A stretch of DNA of 64,000 bases from CAVSUB01 sp963816725 (GCA_963816725.1 CAWFMC010000020.1:1-64000); one strand, 5' to 3'. Numbered from the stretch's first letter, positions 24,599 to 34,106 are shown. The notes: generated by a model not told the origin, from the letters alone. Program-made: numbers and translations.

Positions 24599-25462
24599 GT
24601 GTCGATGGCCGCAGAGACCGCACCACCATTCGTCGAGGACGTCGTTCATCCAACGGACCTGTCGCCTGCCAGCGAGCGGGCCTTCGCGCATGCCCTCGCC
24701 ATTGCCCTGGTGCGCCGCGCGCGGCTCGTCATCCTGCACGTCACCGCCGACGATCGGCCTGATTGGGGCGAGTTTCCGGCGGTGCGCAGAACCCTCGAAC
24801 GCTGGGGTCTGCTCGAGCCGGGCAGCTCGCGCGGGGCGCTCTTCGAACGACTGGGCGTCAAGATTACCAAGCGCACGATCTCAGGCCACTCTCCCGCGCG
24901 GGCGGTCGTCGATTACCTCGACGAGGCTCCGGCCGATCTGCTGGTCGTGGCGACGGAGGGCCGCGACGGCGCCGCGCGATGGTTGCACGGTTCGACAGCC
25001 GAGGCGATGGCCAGGCGTTCGAAAACCATGACCCTGTTCGTACCCGCGGACGCCGAGAGAAGCTTCGTCTCGCTGAAGGACGGGACGCTGACGCTCAACA
25101 ACGTGCTGATCCCGGTGGATCACGCGCCGGACGCGAGCGCGGCCGCCGAGTTCGCCAGACGCATGGCCGACATCGGCGGCGACGGCCAGGCGACGATCTC
25201 GCTGCTTCACGTGGGGCGCGAGAGCGACATGCCGCGCGTGCGAGCCGAGGACGGGCCGCGGTGGACGTTCGCCCGGATACACCGCGAGGGTGAACCGGTC
25301 GCCGAGATCCTTGCCGCTGCGGAACTGGTGGGGGCCGATCTCATCGTGATGCCGACCGCCGGCCGGGCGGTGTTCGAGGTGTTACGCGGCAGCACGACCG
25401 AGCGGGTGTTGCGTCAGGCTCGCTGCCCGTTGCTCGCCGTGCCGGCTTCGAGCGGGACGTGA
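24599..25462 (+). CDS. tandem universal stress protein (UspA x 2)
   Basis: A 287-residue protein with two Usp domains (about 10-148 and 165-285). The first has VVHPTDLSPASERAF and VATEGRDGAARWLHGSTAE; the second has NVLIPVDHAPDASAAAEFA and MPTAGRAVFEVLRGSTTERVLR, with G-x9-G-S/T-type ATP-binding loops (GRDG...GST and GRAV...GST). Such proteins bind ATP and are induced by starvation or stress. The GTG at 24599 is preferred over the ATG at 24605, because GAAGGAG lies 8 bp before it. It is divergent from the exported hypothetical. Confidence 0.92.
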   Translation: MSMAAETAPPFVEDVVHPTDLSPASERAFAHALAIALVRRARLVILHVTADDRPDWGEFPAVRRTLERWGLLEPGSSRGALFERLGVKITKRTISGHSPARAVVDYLDEAPADLLVVATEGRDGAARWLHGSTAEAMARRSKTMTLFVPADAERSFVSLKDGTLTLNNVLIPVDHAPDASAAAEFARRMADIGGDGQATISLLHVGRESDMPRVRAEDGPRWTFARIHREGEPVAEILAAAELVGADLIVMPTAGRAVFEVLRGSTTERVLRQARCPLLAVPASSGT

Positions 25463-25541
25463 GTCTCGCGCGAGCCCATCCGCTATCCTGTGCATTTTTA
25501 CGAACCAACCTGACTGTCGGCAGGGTCGCGATGGCAGTTCT

Positions 25542-25570
25542 GGCGTGCGCGGCAACCAGCCGCACGCGCC
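25542..25570. terminator. hairpin between convergent genes
   Basis: GGCGTGCGCGGC and GCCGCACGCGCC can pair, with a small bulge, around AACCA. It sits between the convergent uspA-like and ankyrin genes. There is no T tract. Confidence 0.4.
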
Positions 25571-25591
25571 GGTGTACGGCGTCACGCCAGG

Positions 25592-26191
25592 CTATTTCGC
25601 CCCGGCTTTGACGAGCATCCGGCGGATCTCCGGGGTCAAGGTTTTCGGGACTTTGCCGAAGCCGGGATAGTGTCCGCCGGGCCCGTTCGGTGCGTTGTGC
25701 AGCGGTGTCGCACCGTCACGTCCGGCGGCATTCGGGTCGGCGCCTCTGGCCAGCAGCGCACGGACGACCTCAGGCCAGTTCTTGTCGGCAGCGACCATGA
25801 GTGCGGTGTCGCCGCCGTCGTCGCGCCCATTGGGGTCCGCTCCGGCTTCGATCAGGGCGAGGGCGACGCGCGGCTGCGCGCGCGCGAGCGCGAAATGCAG
25901 GGGGCTGAGACGCACCGCCCGGTTTTCGGTCTCGATCCTGTGAGTGGCGCCCCACGTGCTGTTCGGGTTCGCGCCGGAGTGGATCAAGTCGATCGCTCGC
26001 GCTTCGTCGCCATCCCAAATGGCTCGATACAGTTCGGAGTTGCCGAACGGAAACAACTCCGCGAGAGCGAGGCCCAGCAACAGCACGCCAACGACGATCA
26101 CCAGCCGGCTCCTTGCCTCGCCGCGCGCAGATCGCCACTGCGCGCGTCCGCGGTTGCCGACCGGCAAAATCTCGAGCGCTTTGAAGACCAT
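25592..26191 (-). CDS. membrane-anchored ankyrin-repeat protein
   Basis: A 199-residue protein. A single TM helix (about residues 31-45, VIVVGVLLLGLALA) is followed by roughly four ankyrin repeats: AIDLIHSGANPNSTWG, SPLHFALARAQPRVALALI, GDTALMVAADKNWPEVVRALL and GATPLHNAPNG. The ankyrin part is probably periplasmic and used for protein binding. GGAGG is 8 bp before the ATG at 26191 but only 2 bp before the ATG at 26197, so I chose 26191. No adjacent partner is evident. Confidence 0.85.
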   Translation of the reverse strand: MVFKALEILPVGNRGRAQWRSARGEARSRLVIVVGVLLLGLALAELFPFGNSELYRAIWDGDEARAIDLIHSGANPNSTWGATHRIETENRAVRLSPLHFALARAQPRVALALIEAGADPNGRDDGGDTALMVAADKNWPEVVRALLARGADPNAAGRDGATPLHNAPNGPGGHYPGFGKVPKTLTPEIRRMLVKAGAK

Positions 26192-26311
26192 GATCATGGC
26201 CTCCGGCCGCCGGATTCTCCCCGCTTAACTTTCCGACCGCGGATCGACCATCACGACGCGACTCGTGCGAAGGGCGCCGTTCGCGCGAAGACGTACCAGA
26301 GCGGTTTGCCG

Positions 26312-26599
26312 CTACAGCGTCCCGCCAGCGACTTCCTCGACGTAGTCCATGCGCACGGAGGACGCGATCACGCCACCGCGCGCCATGGCCTCGCGCAGGA
26401 CCGGCTGATTCAGGAGGGCATCGGCAGACTCCCGCGAATCGAAGGTGCTCGCAACGATCACGAGATTCGGATCATCCTGCCCGCGCCAGACCCGGTGTGC
26501 CCGGATCCCCTTGCTCCAGTCGGCAGTGACCGCACGATCATATTCCGGCCGCCAGGCATCGTAGTCGGCTACGCGGTGTTGAATGAAGACGGTGGTCAT
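26312..26599 (-). CDS. small dimeric alpha/beta-barrel protein (ABM-like)
   Basis: A 95-residue protein with the ferredoxin-like alpha/beta pattern of the dimeric alpha-beta barrel superfamily: FIQHRVADYDAWRPEYD, HRVWRGQDDPNLVIVAS and FDSRESADALLNQP. Such proteins act as small monooxygenases, stress proteins or cyclases, so the reaction cannot be fixed. AGGAG is 7 bp before the ATG at 26599; the longer frame overlaps the antisense of the kinase gene and is rejected. Confidence 0.75.
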   Translation of the reverse strand: MTTVFIQHRVADYDAWRPEYDRAVTADWSKGIRAHRVWRGQDDPNLVIVASTFDSRESADALLNQPVLREAMARGGVIASSVRMDYVEEVAGGTL

Positions 26600-26649
26600 C
26601 TCGGGCTCCTTGATTCGGACGCGCATCAGAGGACGCTGACACTCGGCAG

Positions 26650-29600
26650 TCAACCTCGCTGCCGGTGACAGGATTCGACCCGCCGCGTCGCTTCCCGCGG
26701 GGCGGGCACGCCCAGATGCAGTTGACGTTTTACGGAGTATTGCATCAATACTGACCGCCATGACGCCCGAGACCAAACCTCCGCCCACCCAGCGTCCGTG
26801 ATGCCAACTTGTGCACAGCAGCTCCCCCGTCCGTCGCGACACGCACTCCGTCGGCCACAAGAGTGCGCGATCAGGGAACTCGGTACCCGATAGATGTTGC
26901 GTTGGGTCGCACTTCGAACGAACGCGACCAGAGGCGCAACGTCGGCCGGATACACGGAGCCGTCCATCACGTGCGAGATCCGCAGAGCAGCCAGGTCGGC
27001 ATCTGTCTGGATGCCGTGCGGCGGAAAATGCGGGAGCGTCTCGCCGGGCACGAGCGGAACGATGAACGTCCGCGCATGACCGATGCTGCCCAACCTGAGG
27101 ACCAGGGATTTCGCGTTCGGCGTCCAGTCGACCTCGCACTCCATCGGGCACAGTCGGACCGGTTGCGCGTGGGGCGTTGTCGGAAACGCAACATTCTCCT
27201 GGCTGGAGTCCATGCCTGCCGCGGCTTCGACGCGGGCGATCAGCCACGCGTCGTCTGGCGAGACACTCAAAAAGAACACGACCGGACGCGCCATGGCCTT
27301 GTGCGAGTCGCCGCCAGCGTTCATGCGATAGATGAAGCTCGCGCCACCTTCGGAACTGCGATAGTAGATGCTGCCGCGCGCACCAAAATGCGGGCTGTCC
27401 GCCTCGAGCATCGAGAGCTGGCGGGGTGCTGCCGAACGATCCATCGGACCAAGCCAGATGTGCGACACGCCACGCTCGTCCAGCGCGGCAAACACGATGT
27501 GATGGCCGTCGCGTGACACCTCGAAGCCGCTCACCCGGACCCCCGGAAACAGCGGTTCGGATTGCGCGCTGTCGACGTCCGTCCGCCACAATTCACCGGC
27601 GCGTTCGCCGGGCCCCGCGAATCGCACCGCACCCTGACGAACGAGATACAGCAGCCGGCCGTCGGCCGAGAACGGCTGCGACGTGCCGGAGTTGGGAATC
27701 CCCGGGATGAACGCGTAGCCTTCCCGGGAGACCTCATGCTCGCCGGACGCGTCGCGCACCCAAATCGACGACTGGCGAAGACCGATCGACGTCAGCAGCG
27801 ATCGGTTGTCGGGCGCCACCGCGACCCCTTCCTCTTCACCTGGCCCGAAGGAGATCTGCTCGGGAATGCCGTCAGGAAAGCGCTGCCGCCAGATGTGAAA
27901 GCTGCCGCTGGTGTTGGACGAGAAATACATCCACGTCCCATCAGGCGACCAGGCCGCCGACGTGCACTGTCCGTCCGGACCGACACGCCGGCTCGTGCGC
28001 CCGTTCATGGCGACAAGCCGGCACGGTTGCCAGACGGGTCTGACCATTTCAGCAATGAGTGCCCACGCGCCATTCGGCGACGGATACGACCGGTGAGCCA
28101 TCCCCTGGGAACCTTCGGGGCTGTAGACGTCGCGGACCACTGCGCGCCTGTCATCCGCCGACACGACCTTCATGTGCAGCCCGGCGGCGATTTCCGAAAA
28201 CAGCACCTGCCCGCTGCCGAGCCATGTCAGCCCTGAGGCGTTCGCCAGCCAGAGCCGCGGCGTCCGCCCGGCCAGCGGAACAAGCCACGTGTCCCACAGG
28301 AACTCGTTGCTGACGCTCGTGTAGGCGATGCCGGAACCGTCCGGGGAAAAGACGGGACTCATTTTTTCTGAAGCGTCGGAGGTCAGCGGGACTGACTCTC
28401 CGTCTGGCAGCTCCTTCAGATAGATCTGTCCCAATCCTTTGAATGTGCTCTCGCCGCGAATGAACGTCAGCAGCCGTCCGTCGCGAGAAAGGGCCGGCGA
28501 GGTCACAGAGTCCGCGAAATGCGTGATCTGCGCGTACTCGCCGCGTCCGGCGGCGCGGGGCACGGGGCCTGGCCACATCGCCACGAATCCTGCGACACCA
28601 GCGACCGCAACCGCGGCGGCCGTGAGCCGCAGGCGGCGAGTCGAGAGAAATCCGGCTGAGGCGGGCACAGCGAGCGTGGCCGCGACTTGCGAGAGATCCG
28701 CGCGCACCGCTGAAGCCGTTTGATAGCGGGCGTCGCGCGACGGCCGCAGCAATCGAAGGATCACTCGCTCCAGCGCGGGAGGGACCGCTGGATTGAGATT
28801 TCGTGGAGAAGGCGGGCTCTCGTAACGCCCGAGAATTGCGATTTGGTCTCCGTCAGCGCTGACGAACGCCCGCCGTCCGGTCACCATTTCGTAAACGACG
28901 GCGCCGAGGGAGAACAGGTCAGTGCGTGCATCGATCTCGTCGCCGGCCGCCTGCTCGGGAGACATATACGCAACGGTGCCCAACACCGCGCCGGGACCCG
29001 AGACGTCCAACGCCCGCCCAACCCACGTGGTCGCGCCTACGGCAGCATCGCCATAGCGGTTGACACCCTTCGCGAGTCCGAAGTCGAGGACCTTGATCGC
29101 CGCTGCGGGGGTGATCTTGATGTTGGCGGGCTTGATGTCCCGGTGGATGATGCCGCGATCGTGCGCGGCTTCGAGAGCCTCGGTGATCTCGATCGCGATC
29201 GTCACCGCCTCGGCCAGTGGCAGCGGACCGCTCGCGAGTCGCTCCGCGAGCGTCGATCCCTCGACCAGCTCCAGGACCAGTGCGGGCACACCGTCCATGT
29301 GTTCGAGGCCATAGATGGCGCCGATCCGCGGGTGATTGAGCGCCGCGAGGATGCGCGCCTCGCGTTCAAACCGCGCCACCCGGTCCACATCCGCCGTGAC
29401 GACCTGCGGGAGGATCTTGATTGCGACATCACGGTCCAGGTTGAGGTCGCGAGCGCGATACACCTCCCCCATGCCTCCGGCGCCGAGCCGGCTCTCAATC
29501 ACGTACGGCCCGATGCGATCGCCGACGAGGGGACCCGGCTCGCTCGCGCTGGCCGTCAGTTCGGCCGCCGCCCCGCTTAGAAAATCGTCCACCTCAGAGG

Positions 29601-29745
29601 CCCGGGCCAGCAGCGAGTCGACCTCGCGGCGCAGATCGCCGTCTGCACCGCAAGCGTCCGCGACGAACGCCGCCCGACCGTCCACCGCCCGCATCAATGC
29701 GGATTGAACGATCGGGACGATGCGGGCCCACTGTTGCGGAGTCAC
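26650..29745 (-). CDS. Ser/Thr protein kinase with TolB/WD40-like beta-propeller
   Basis: A 1031-residue receptor-like kinase. From the GTG at 29745, the kinase has a glycine loop GAGGMGEVY (88-96), Lys110, HRDIKPAN (201-208) and DFG (221-223). A single TM segment near residue 410 follows, then an extracytoplasmic propeller made of TolB-like repeats (VFSPDGSGIAYTS, AAWSPDGTWMYFSS, ISFGPGEEEG). The GTG overlaps the sigma-factor stop (GTGA), as in many Acidobacteriota ECF/kinase pairs. The last roughly 75 residues after RNIYRVP are Cys/Arg/Ser-rich and look like translated noncoding DNA, so the original stop may have been lost. Confidence 0.9.
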   Translation of the reverse strand: MTPQQWARIVPIVQSALMRAVDGRAAFVADACGADGDLRREVDSLLARASEVDDFLSGAAAELTASASEPGPLVGDRIGPYVIESRLGAGGMGEVYRARDLNLDRDVAIKILPQVVTADVDRVARFEREARILAALNHPRIGAIYGLEHMDGVPALVLELVEGSTLAERLASGPLPLAEAVTIAIEITEALEAAHDRGIIHRDIKPANIKITPAAAIKVLDFGLAKGVNRYGDAAVGATTWVGRALDVSGPGAVLGTVAYMSPEQAAGDEIDARTDLFSLGAVVYEMVTGRRAFVSADGDQIAILGRYESPPSPRNLNPAVPPALERVILRLLRPSRDARYQTASAVRADLSQVAATLAVPASAGFLSTRRLRLTAAAVAVAGVAGFVAMWPGPVPRAAGRGEYAQITHFADSVTSPALSRDGRLLTFIRGESTFKGLGQIYLKELPDGESVPLTSDASEKMSPVFSPDGSGIAYTSVSNEFLWDTWLVPLAGRTPRLWLANASGLTWLGSGQVLFSEIAAGLHMKVVSADDRRAVVRDVYSPEGSQGMAHRSYPSPNGAWALIAEMVRPVWQPCRLVAMNGRTSRRVGPDGQCTSAAWSPDGTWMYFSSNTSGSFHIWRQRFPDGIPEQISFGPGEEEGVAVAPDNRSLLTSIGLRQSSIWVRDASGEHEVSREGYAFIPGIPNSGTSQPFSADGRLLYLVRQGAVRFAGPGERAGELWRTDVDSAQSEPLFPGVRVSGFEVSRDGHHIVFAALDERGVSHIWLGPMDRSAAPRQLSMLEADSPHFGARGSIYYRSSEGGASFIYRMNAGGDSHKAMARPVVFFLSVSPDDAWLIARVEAAAGMDSSQENVAFPTTPHAQPVRLCPMECEVDWTPNAKSLVLRLGSIGHARTFIVPLVPGETLPHFPPHGIQTDADLAALRISHVMDGSVYPADVAPLVAFVRSATQRNIYRVPSSLIAHSCGRRSACRDGRGSCCAQVGITDAGWAEVWSRASWRSVLMQYSVKRQLHLGVPAPREATRRVESCHRQRG

Positions 29746-30338
29746 GCGCGGTGCCCGCCCGCGGCGCGGTGGGGGTTTCCGTTCAGCTCGCGATGCAGCC
29801 AGAGCTTGGCCACACGCCAATCGCGCTTGACGGTCTCGCTGGAAACGTTGAGGACCTCCGCCGTCTCTTCCAACGTCAGGCCACCGAAGAAGCGGAGCTC
29901 GACGACCCGGCTCCGTCTGGCGTCTATGGTTGCAAACGTTTCCAAGGCGCGATCGAGTTCAATGACGTCGAGCGGCCGTTGAGCGGCTTCGAGCAGGGCG
30001 CCGTCCAGCGACACTCGTTCTGCTCCGCCGCCACGCTTTTGATAACCGCGTGCTCGCGCGTGGTCGACGAGCACGCGTCGCATCAGCCGTGCGGCAATGC
30101 CCATGAAGTGAGCGCGGTCCTGCCACTCGAGGCGACGGGCGCCGGCCAAGCGAAGGAAGGCCTCGTTGACGAGGGCGGTCGGCTGTAAGGTGTGGCCGTT
30201 GCGCTCGTGGCGCATGCAGGCCCGCGCCAGCCGGCGCAGGTCGGCTTCGACGAGCGGCAACAATCGAGCGAGCGCGGTCTCGTCGCCGTCGCTCCATGCT
30301 TGCAGCAGCCGGGTTACGTCCGGTGGCGTCGATTGCAC
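29742..30338 (-). CDS. ECF sigma factor, acidobacterial TIGR02999 type
   Basis: A 198-residue ECF sigma factor. Region 2 contains LQPTALVNEAFLRLA and WQDRAHFMGIAARLMRRVLVD; region 4 contains RVVELRFFGGLTLEETAEVLN and SSETVKRDWRVAKLWL (helix-turn-helix). The HARARGYQKRGGG linker and VNEAFLRL pattern are typical of the acidobacterial TIGR02999 group. It is translated from the GTG at 30338 and coupled to the downstream Ser/Thr kinase by a 4-bp overlap. Phosphorylation by that kinase is a reasonable model for control (inference from context). Confidence 0.92.
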   Translation of the reverse strand: MQSTPPDVTRLLQAWSDGDETALARLLPLVEADLRRLARACMRHERNGHTLQPTALVNEAFLRLAGARRLEWQDRAHFMGIAARLMRRVLVDHARARGYQKRGGGAERVSLDGALLEAAQRPLDVIELDRALETFATIDARRSRVVELRFFGGLTLEETAEVLNVSSETVKRDWRVAKLWLHRELNGNPHRAAGGHRA

Positions 30339-30531
30339 CCACGCCCTCTATTCCAGCTGGTCGAGTGGGGTTAGCGTTTGTCGATCGTGTGACCCGGTTT
30401 GCGACGGTTTCCCGCATTCCCCTTCGAGAGGACAGAAGTATGTCACAGCGTGCTGGCCATGCCACACCCACGATTCAGGTGTCGCAGTGGCAGCCGTTCA
30501 TGTCGAACACCTCTCCGAAGGAGCAGAACTC

Positions 30532-30990
30532 ATGAAGAAGCTACTCGTGCGGATGGTGGGGGCGGCGATCCTGTCAGTCGGTCTGTCCGGCGTCACGTTC
30601 GCGGCCACCGACCGCGATCGCTGCAGTGAGCGGACGCTGCAGGGCCGGTATGTGTTCTCGGCGACCGGATTCGTGATCAACCCTGCCACCGGCGTGGTCC
30701 AACCCAAGGCCATCGTCGAGATCATCGACTTCAATGGGGACGGCACCCTGGCGGTGCCGGCCGCAACGCGCAGCGTCAATGGTGTGATTATACGGAGCGA
30801 TCCGTCGGTCGGCACTTACCAGGTTTCGGACGACTGCACCGGAACGCTCACGTTCGAGGGTCCAGGGTTTGACATCTTCGTCGCGCCGCGCGGCGACCAG
30901 CTGTGGCTGATTCAGACCAATCCGAATAACGTGTTTCAGGGGTCGGCGACGCGCACATCCCGCGCAACGCCGGACGAGGATCCGCGCTAG
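30532..30990 (+). CDS. exported hypothetical protein
   Basis: A 152-residue protein with a signal peptide (MKKLLVRMVGAAILSVGLSG, cleaved near TFA-AT). AAGGAG lies 9 bp before the ATG. The mature part begins with Cys-containing DRCSERTLQGRYVFS and has IVEIIDFNGDGTL and GTYQVSDDCTGTLTF, a lipocalin-like or calycin-like beta-rich pattern that I associate with acidobacterial secreted proteins. Function unknown. It is divergent from the sigma/kinase operon, so it could be a regulon member. Confidence 0.75.
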   Translation: MKKLLVRMVGAAILSVGLSGVTFAATDRDRCSERTLQGRYVFSATGFVINPATGVVQPKAIVEIIDFNGDGTLAVPAATRSVNGVIIRSDPSVGTYQVSDDCTGTLTFEGPGFDIFVAPRGDQLWLIQTNPNNVFQGSATRTSRATPDEDPR

Positions 30991-31001
30991 CAGAACCAGG
31001 C

Positions 31002-31049
31002 GCAGGAGTCGGCGCACGAGGACGGCACGGTGCGGCGCATGACTCCTGC
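31002..31049. terminator. hairpin between convergent genes
   Basis: GCAGGAGTC at 31002-31010 pairs perfectly with GACTCCTGC at 31041-31049, with GC-rich flanks that can extend the stem. It lies between the convergent stops at 30990 and 31082. There is no T tract and the loop is long. Confidence 0.4.
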
Positions 31050-31081
31050 TCCTTCGCGACCGCAGTCCGTCCTATGGGACC

Positions 31082-32107
31082 TTACTTCCAGCCGTCGTCC
31101 GTGCGATGCCATGTCGGGTCGGGGTTGTAGCGATCGATCTTCTTGGCCAGGTTGAGCGAGTCCGGCCCGAGATCCTTCTGATACACGATGCCGTCGTGGC
31201 TGACGATGAACGTCTGAACGCCGCTGACGCCATAGTCCGCCGGCGTGGCGATGAGCGCAAAGCCGCCGACCATCATGCCCCCGATCACGTAGTCCATCTG
31301 TCCGAGGTGCGCGGCCGGGCCCTGGCCCTTCAACACCTGAAAGTAGTAGCCGTGATACGCGCGCATCTTGTCGATGCCGTAGCCTTCCTGGATCGCGGTC
31401 GCGACGGCTTCGCTGATCGGACCGCCGGGGCTGCCGTCGGCGTTCTTCCAGTACAGGCCGTCTTGCGTGCCCGGCGTGCTGATGATGCGCTGGGCGTACT
31501 GATGGACGCCGGAAGTGTCGTGCACGTCGAGCGCGTAGTCCTTCTGCGCCTCGACGAATCCGCGGCACACGTCGATCGCGTCGAGCTCATTCGCCCCGAC
31601 GCGCCGGAACAGAATCTCGTCGCGGCCGGCCTTGGCGTCGAAGTACCACTTGCCGGAAGTCTTCACGAGCGGCACCGGTAGAGGCCACCGCTCAGCGCCG
31701 ACGACGAGCGTCGCGCGAGCGGGATTCGACGGGCTGACCAGTACCGCCTGTGCCTCAGTGGCTTTGGCCGCAAAGGCCAGACTGAGGTTCCGATCCTGGA
31801 CGTTGTCCTGGCTGGTCACGAGGTCCGTGCCGTCCGGCCCAAGGATCGCGACAAGCGCCGTCACATCGAACGTGGCCGCGGCCTGGATCAGCGCCTCGGC
31901 GGCGGCCTTCGCTGTCGCGAAGCCCTTCGCACCGGCTGGAGGCTTGACTGCCGCAACGGCCGGCGACGCCTTCGGAGTCGCTGGCGGGGGTGGCGTCTGA
32001 CCGAGAAGCACCGGGGCGCCGGCCAGGGTCACGAGGATTGCGAGCGCGCCGGCGTAGTGGATGGCCGCCGACGATGATGTTGTTGCCACGCGTGATCTTG
32101 GCGTCAT
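31082..32107 (-). CDS. DUF2950 exported protein
   Basis: A 341-residue protein. An N-terminal signal segment (AGALAILVTLAGAPVLLGQ) is followed by a Pro/Ala linker, then the DUF2950 pattern: FATAKAAAEALIQAA, AILGPDGTDLV, RVGANELDAIDVCRGFVEAQ, GGPISEAVATAIQEGY, YHGYYFQVLKGQG and GGFALIATPADYGVSGVQTF. The function of DUF2950 is unknown. It starts 6 bp after the DUF3300 stop, so they are co-transcribed. DUF3300 and DUF2950 genes are often neighbours, which suggests a shared envelope role. Confidence 0.9.
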   Translation of the reverse strand: MTPRSRVATTSSSAAIHYAGALAILVTLAGAPVLLGQTPPPPATPKASPAVAAVKPPAGAKGFATAKAAAEALIQAAATFDVTALVAILGPDGTDLVTSQDNVQDRNLSLAFAAKATEAQAVLVSPSNPARATLVVGAERWPLPVPLVKTSGKWYFDAKAGRDEILFRRVGANELDAIDVCRGFVEAQKDYALDVHDTSGVHQYAQRIISTPGTQDGLYWKNADGSPGGPISEAVATAIQEGYGIDKMRAYHGYYFQVLKGQGPAAHLGQMDYVIGGMMVGGFALIATPADYGVSGVQTFIVSHDGIVYQKDLGPDSLNLAKKIDRYNPDPTWHRTDDGWK

Positions 32108-32113
32108 GACCGC

Positions 32114-33442
32114 TTATCTGCGGCGTCCGCCGCCGCCGGAGCGGGAGCGCGAAGCGCCCACGCTGGAGGAGCCGCGCTGGCTGGCACTATTCGCTGCGGC
32201 ACCGTTGGACCGGCCGCTCGACGCCCCGCCGAACGCGTTGTTGCCTCCCGCCGCAGTCGCCGGGCTACTGCGCGGAATGCTGCGATTGCCGACGCGATCG
32301 GCGGCACCGGTGCTTCCGGCTGCTCGATTCGCGCCGGGATTCGCGGCGCGGTCGCTTGCAGCGGCGCTTCCGGTGCTTCGAGTCGCGCCGGTCGTCCCTC
32401 CGCTCGGCCTGCCGCTGCTCCGGTTCGCGCCGGAGGAGGGCGTCGGCCGCGCGGCCGTGCCCTGATTCTGGCGAGCGGCGCTCGCCTTCCGGTTCGCCGC
32501 CGAATCCCCCCGGGTGGTACCGCTATACCGATTCGCGGTCGCGCGGTCCGCGTACGGCGCGCCGCCGCGATGTACCGGATTGTGGTTCCAGTTGCCATTG
32601 GCGCCGCCCATCCGGTTGTAGCTGTTGTACCGGTTGTAGTGGTTCACGTAGCGGTTGTTCACATTGATGTGGACGCTGCCATAGCCCCAGCGCGGACCAT
32701 AGCCCCAGCCGCCGCCCCAGAACGCGCCCATCGCCACGCCGACGCCGAAGCCGATCGCGACGCCCGCGGCGTAGTAACCCACCGGCGGGTAGTAGATCGG
32801 CGGGTAGGGATACACCGGCGGGCCGTAGACGACGACCGGGTTGTAGGCCGGAACGTAGATCACCTGCGGGTTGGCCTGTTGGATCACGATGACCTGTTCG
32901 GTCTGTACGACCTCGGTCGTCACCTTCTGCTGCGGCGTGGTCTTCAGCGTGCCGGCGTCGGACGCCTTCTTGCGCATCCGCTGAACGGCGTCCATGACGT
33001 CGCTCTGTTGGGCCAGAAACGCGTTGCCAAGCTCCGTGGTCCACTTGATATCGTCGCTGAGCCGCTTGACCGCCTCAGGAACGCCCGCCATGGCCTGGAC
33101 GCTCGGGTCCCAATCCTGTTTCTCGACCGCCGCCGCCAGGGCGTCGTCCTTCAGCGTGGGATTCTTCTCGAGCCACTGCTGCAGTTGGACGATCTCCAGC
33201 GGATACGTCGACGCGGCGAGCATCTGCGCCAGCAGCGGGTCAGGATACAGCGCGATGGGCGCGACCAGCGAATCGAGCTGGTCGGCCGGAATCGTCGTCG
33301 TTTGCCGGGCAGCGGCCGCGCCGGTTGACGTGCGGGCGAGCGCCGGTGGTGATGCGATGAGTACGGAGCCCGATGGCACCATCAACACGGCGCAGAACGA
33401 CGCCGTCAGCCGGGTCCAAATACTTCTGGTATTCCGGTTCAT
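32114..33442 (-). CDS. DUF3300 exported protein with low-complexity tail
   Basis: A 442-residue protein with a signal peptide (residues 8-36). Residues about 55-230 match DUF3300: LVAPIALYPDPLLAQML, STYPLEIVQLQQWL, VIVIQQANPQVIYVPAYNP and VVYGPPVYPYPP. A Gly/Tyr/Trp-rich segment follows (GVGVAMGAFWGGGWGYG), then an Asn/Tyr-rich part (VHINVNNRYVNHYNRY) and a long Ser/Ala/Gly/Arg/Asn disordered tail. Probably an envelope or surface protein. The ATG at 33442 is preferred over 33469, because the signal sequence starts there. Confidence 0.9.
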   Translation of the reverse strand: MNRNTRSIWTRLTASFCAVLMVPSGSVLIASPPALARTSTGAAAARQTTTIPADQLDSLVAPIALYPDPLLAQMLAASTYPLEIVQLQQWLEKNPTLKDDALAAAVEKQDWDPSVQAMAGVPEAVKRLSDDIKWTTELGNAFLAQQSDVMDAVQRMRKKASDAGTLKTTPQQKVTTEVVQTEQVIVIQQANPQVIYVPAYNPVVVYGPPVYPYPPIYYPPVGYYAAGVAIGFGVGVAMGAFWGGGWGYGPRWGYGSVHINVNNRYVNHYNRYNSYNRMGGANGNWNHNPVHRGGAPYADRATANRYSGTTRGDSAANRKASAARQNQGTAARPTPSSGANRSSGRPSGGTTGATRSTGSAAASDRAANPGANRAAGSTGAADRVGNRSIPRSSPATAAGGNNAFGGASSGRSNGAAANSASQRGSSSVGASRSRSGGGGRRR

Positions 33443-33521
33443 TCGGGGCGTCTCCTGGCGTGCGCACATCGCTCGCGAAGCCGGGGCTCGGATGTCAGCA
33501 TGCGGTGAGGGTGCCCCAGCT

Positions 33522-34106
33522 TCATGAAGGTGAGCCGCTGCGTGCCAGTGAGCGCGCCGCCAGCGCCAGCATCAGCCGCGACACCCCCGCCATCAGCAGG
33601 TTTACGCCGACCAGCGTGCCGATGGCCCACACGGAACTGGACGGCCAGTTTCTCCAGATCATCGCGCCGAGCAGGATCGTGATCACCCCGTTCACGAGCA
33701 GCCACGACGCGCCGCGTTCCCGTCGCATCTGCGTATAGGCAATTATGCGAAGGAGCGCTTCGGCGATGAGAATACCGGCGAGGAGCAGCGTCAGCGAGCC
33801 CAGACCGAGCAGCGGATGCATCAGGAAGTAGGCCCCGCCGATGACGTACAGCACGCCGATCAACCCGTGCCAAATGGCGCGGCCGGCCCCGCCGCCGCCA
33901 AATGCGCCAATCACGTGCGTCACGCCGGCGACAATCAGGATCCATCCGACCAGGACGGCGACAGCCAGGCCCGCCACCATCGGCTCGACCATCGCCATCA
34001 GCCCCAGGATGATCAATACGACTGCGATGGCGATGAGCCAACCACTGGCCTTCTCAACAATCCTCGCAGTTCCCGCCAAGCCGGCCGGCGGATTTCCAAG
34101 TGTCAT
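33522..34106 (-). CDS. HdeD family membrane protein
   Basis: A 194-residue integral membrane protein with six hydrophobic helices, repeated in the DUF308/HdeD pattern: LIAIAVVLIILGLMAM, LVGWILIVAGVTHVIGAF, LIGVLYVIGGAYFLMHP, LTLLLAGILIAEALLRI, LVNGVITILLGAMIW and LVGVNLLMAGVSRLM. In enterobacteria HdeD is linked to acid resistance; in this organism the role is unknown. AGAGG precedes the ATG. It is 80 bp upstream of the DUF3300 gene and could be in the same transcript. Confidence 0.92.
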   Translation of the reverse strand: MTLGNPPAGLAGTARIVEKASGWLIAIAVVLIILGLMAMVEPMVAGLAVAVLVGWILIVAGVTHVIGAFGGGGAGRAIWHGLIGVLYVIGGAYFLMHPLLGLGSLTLLLAGILIAEALLRIIAYTQMRRERGASWLLVNGVITILLGAMIWRNWPSSSVWAIGTLVGVNLLMAGVSRLMLALAARSLARSGSPS

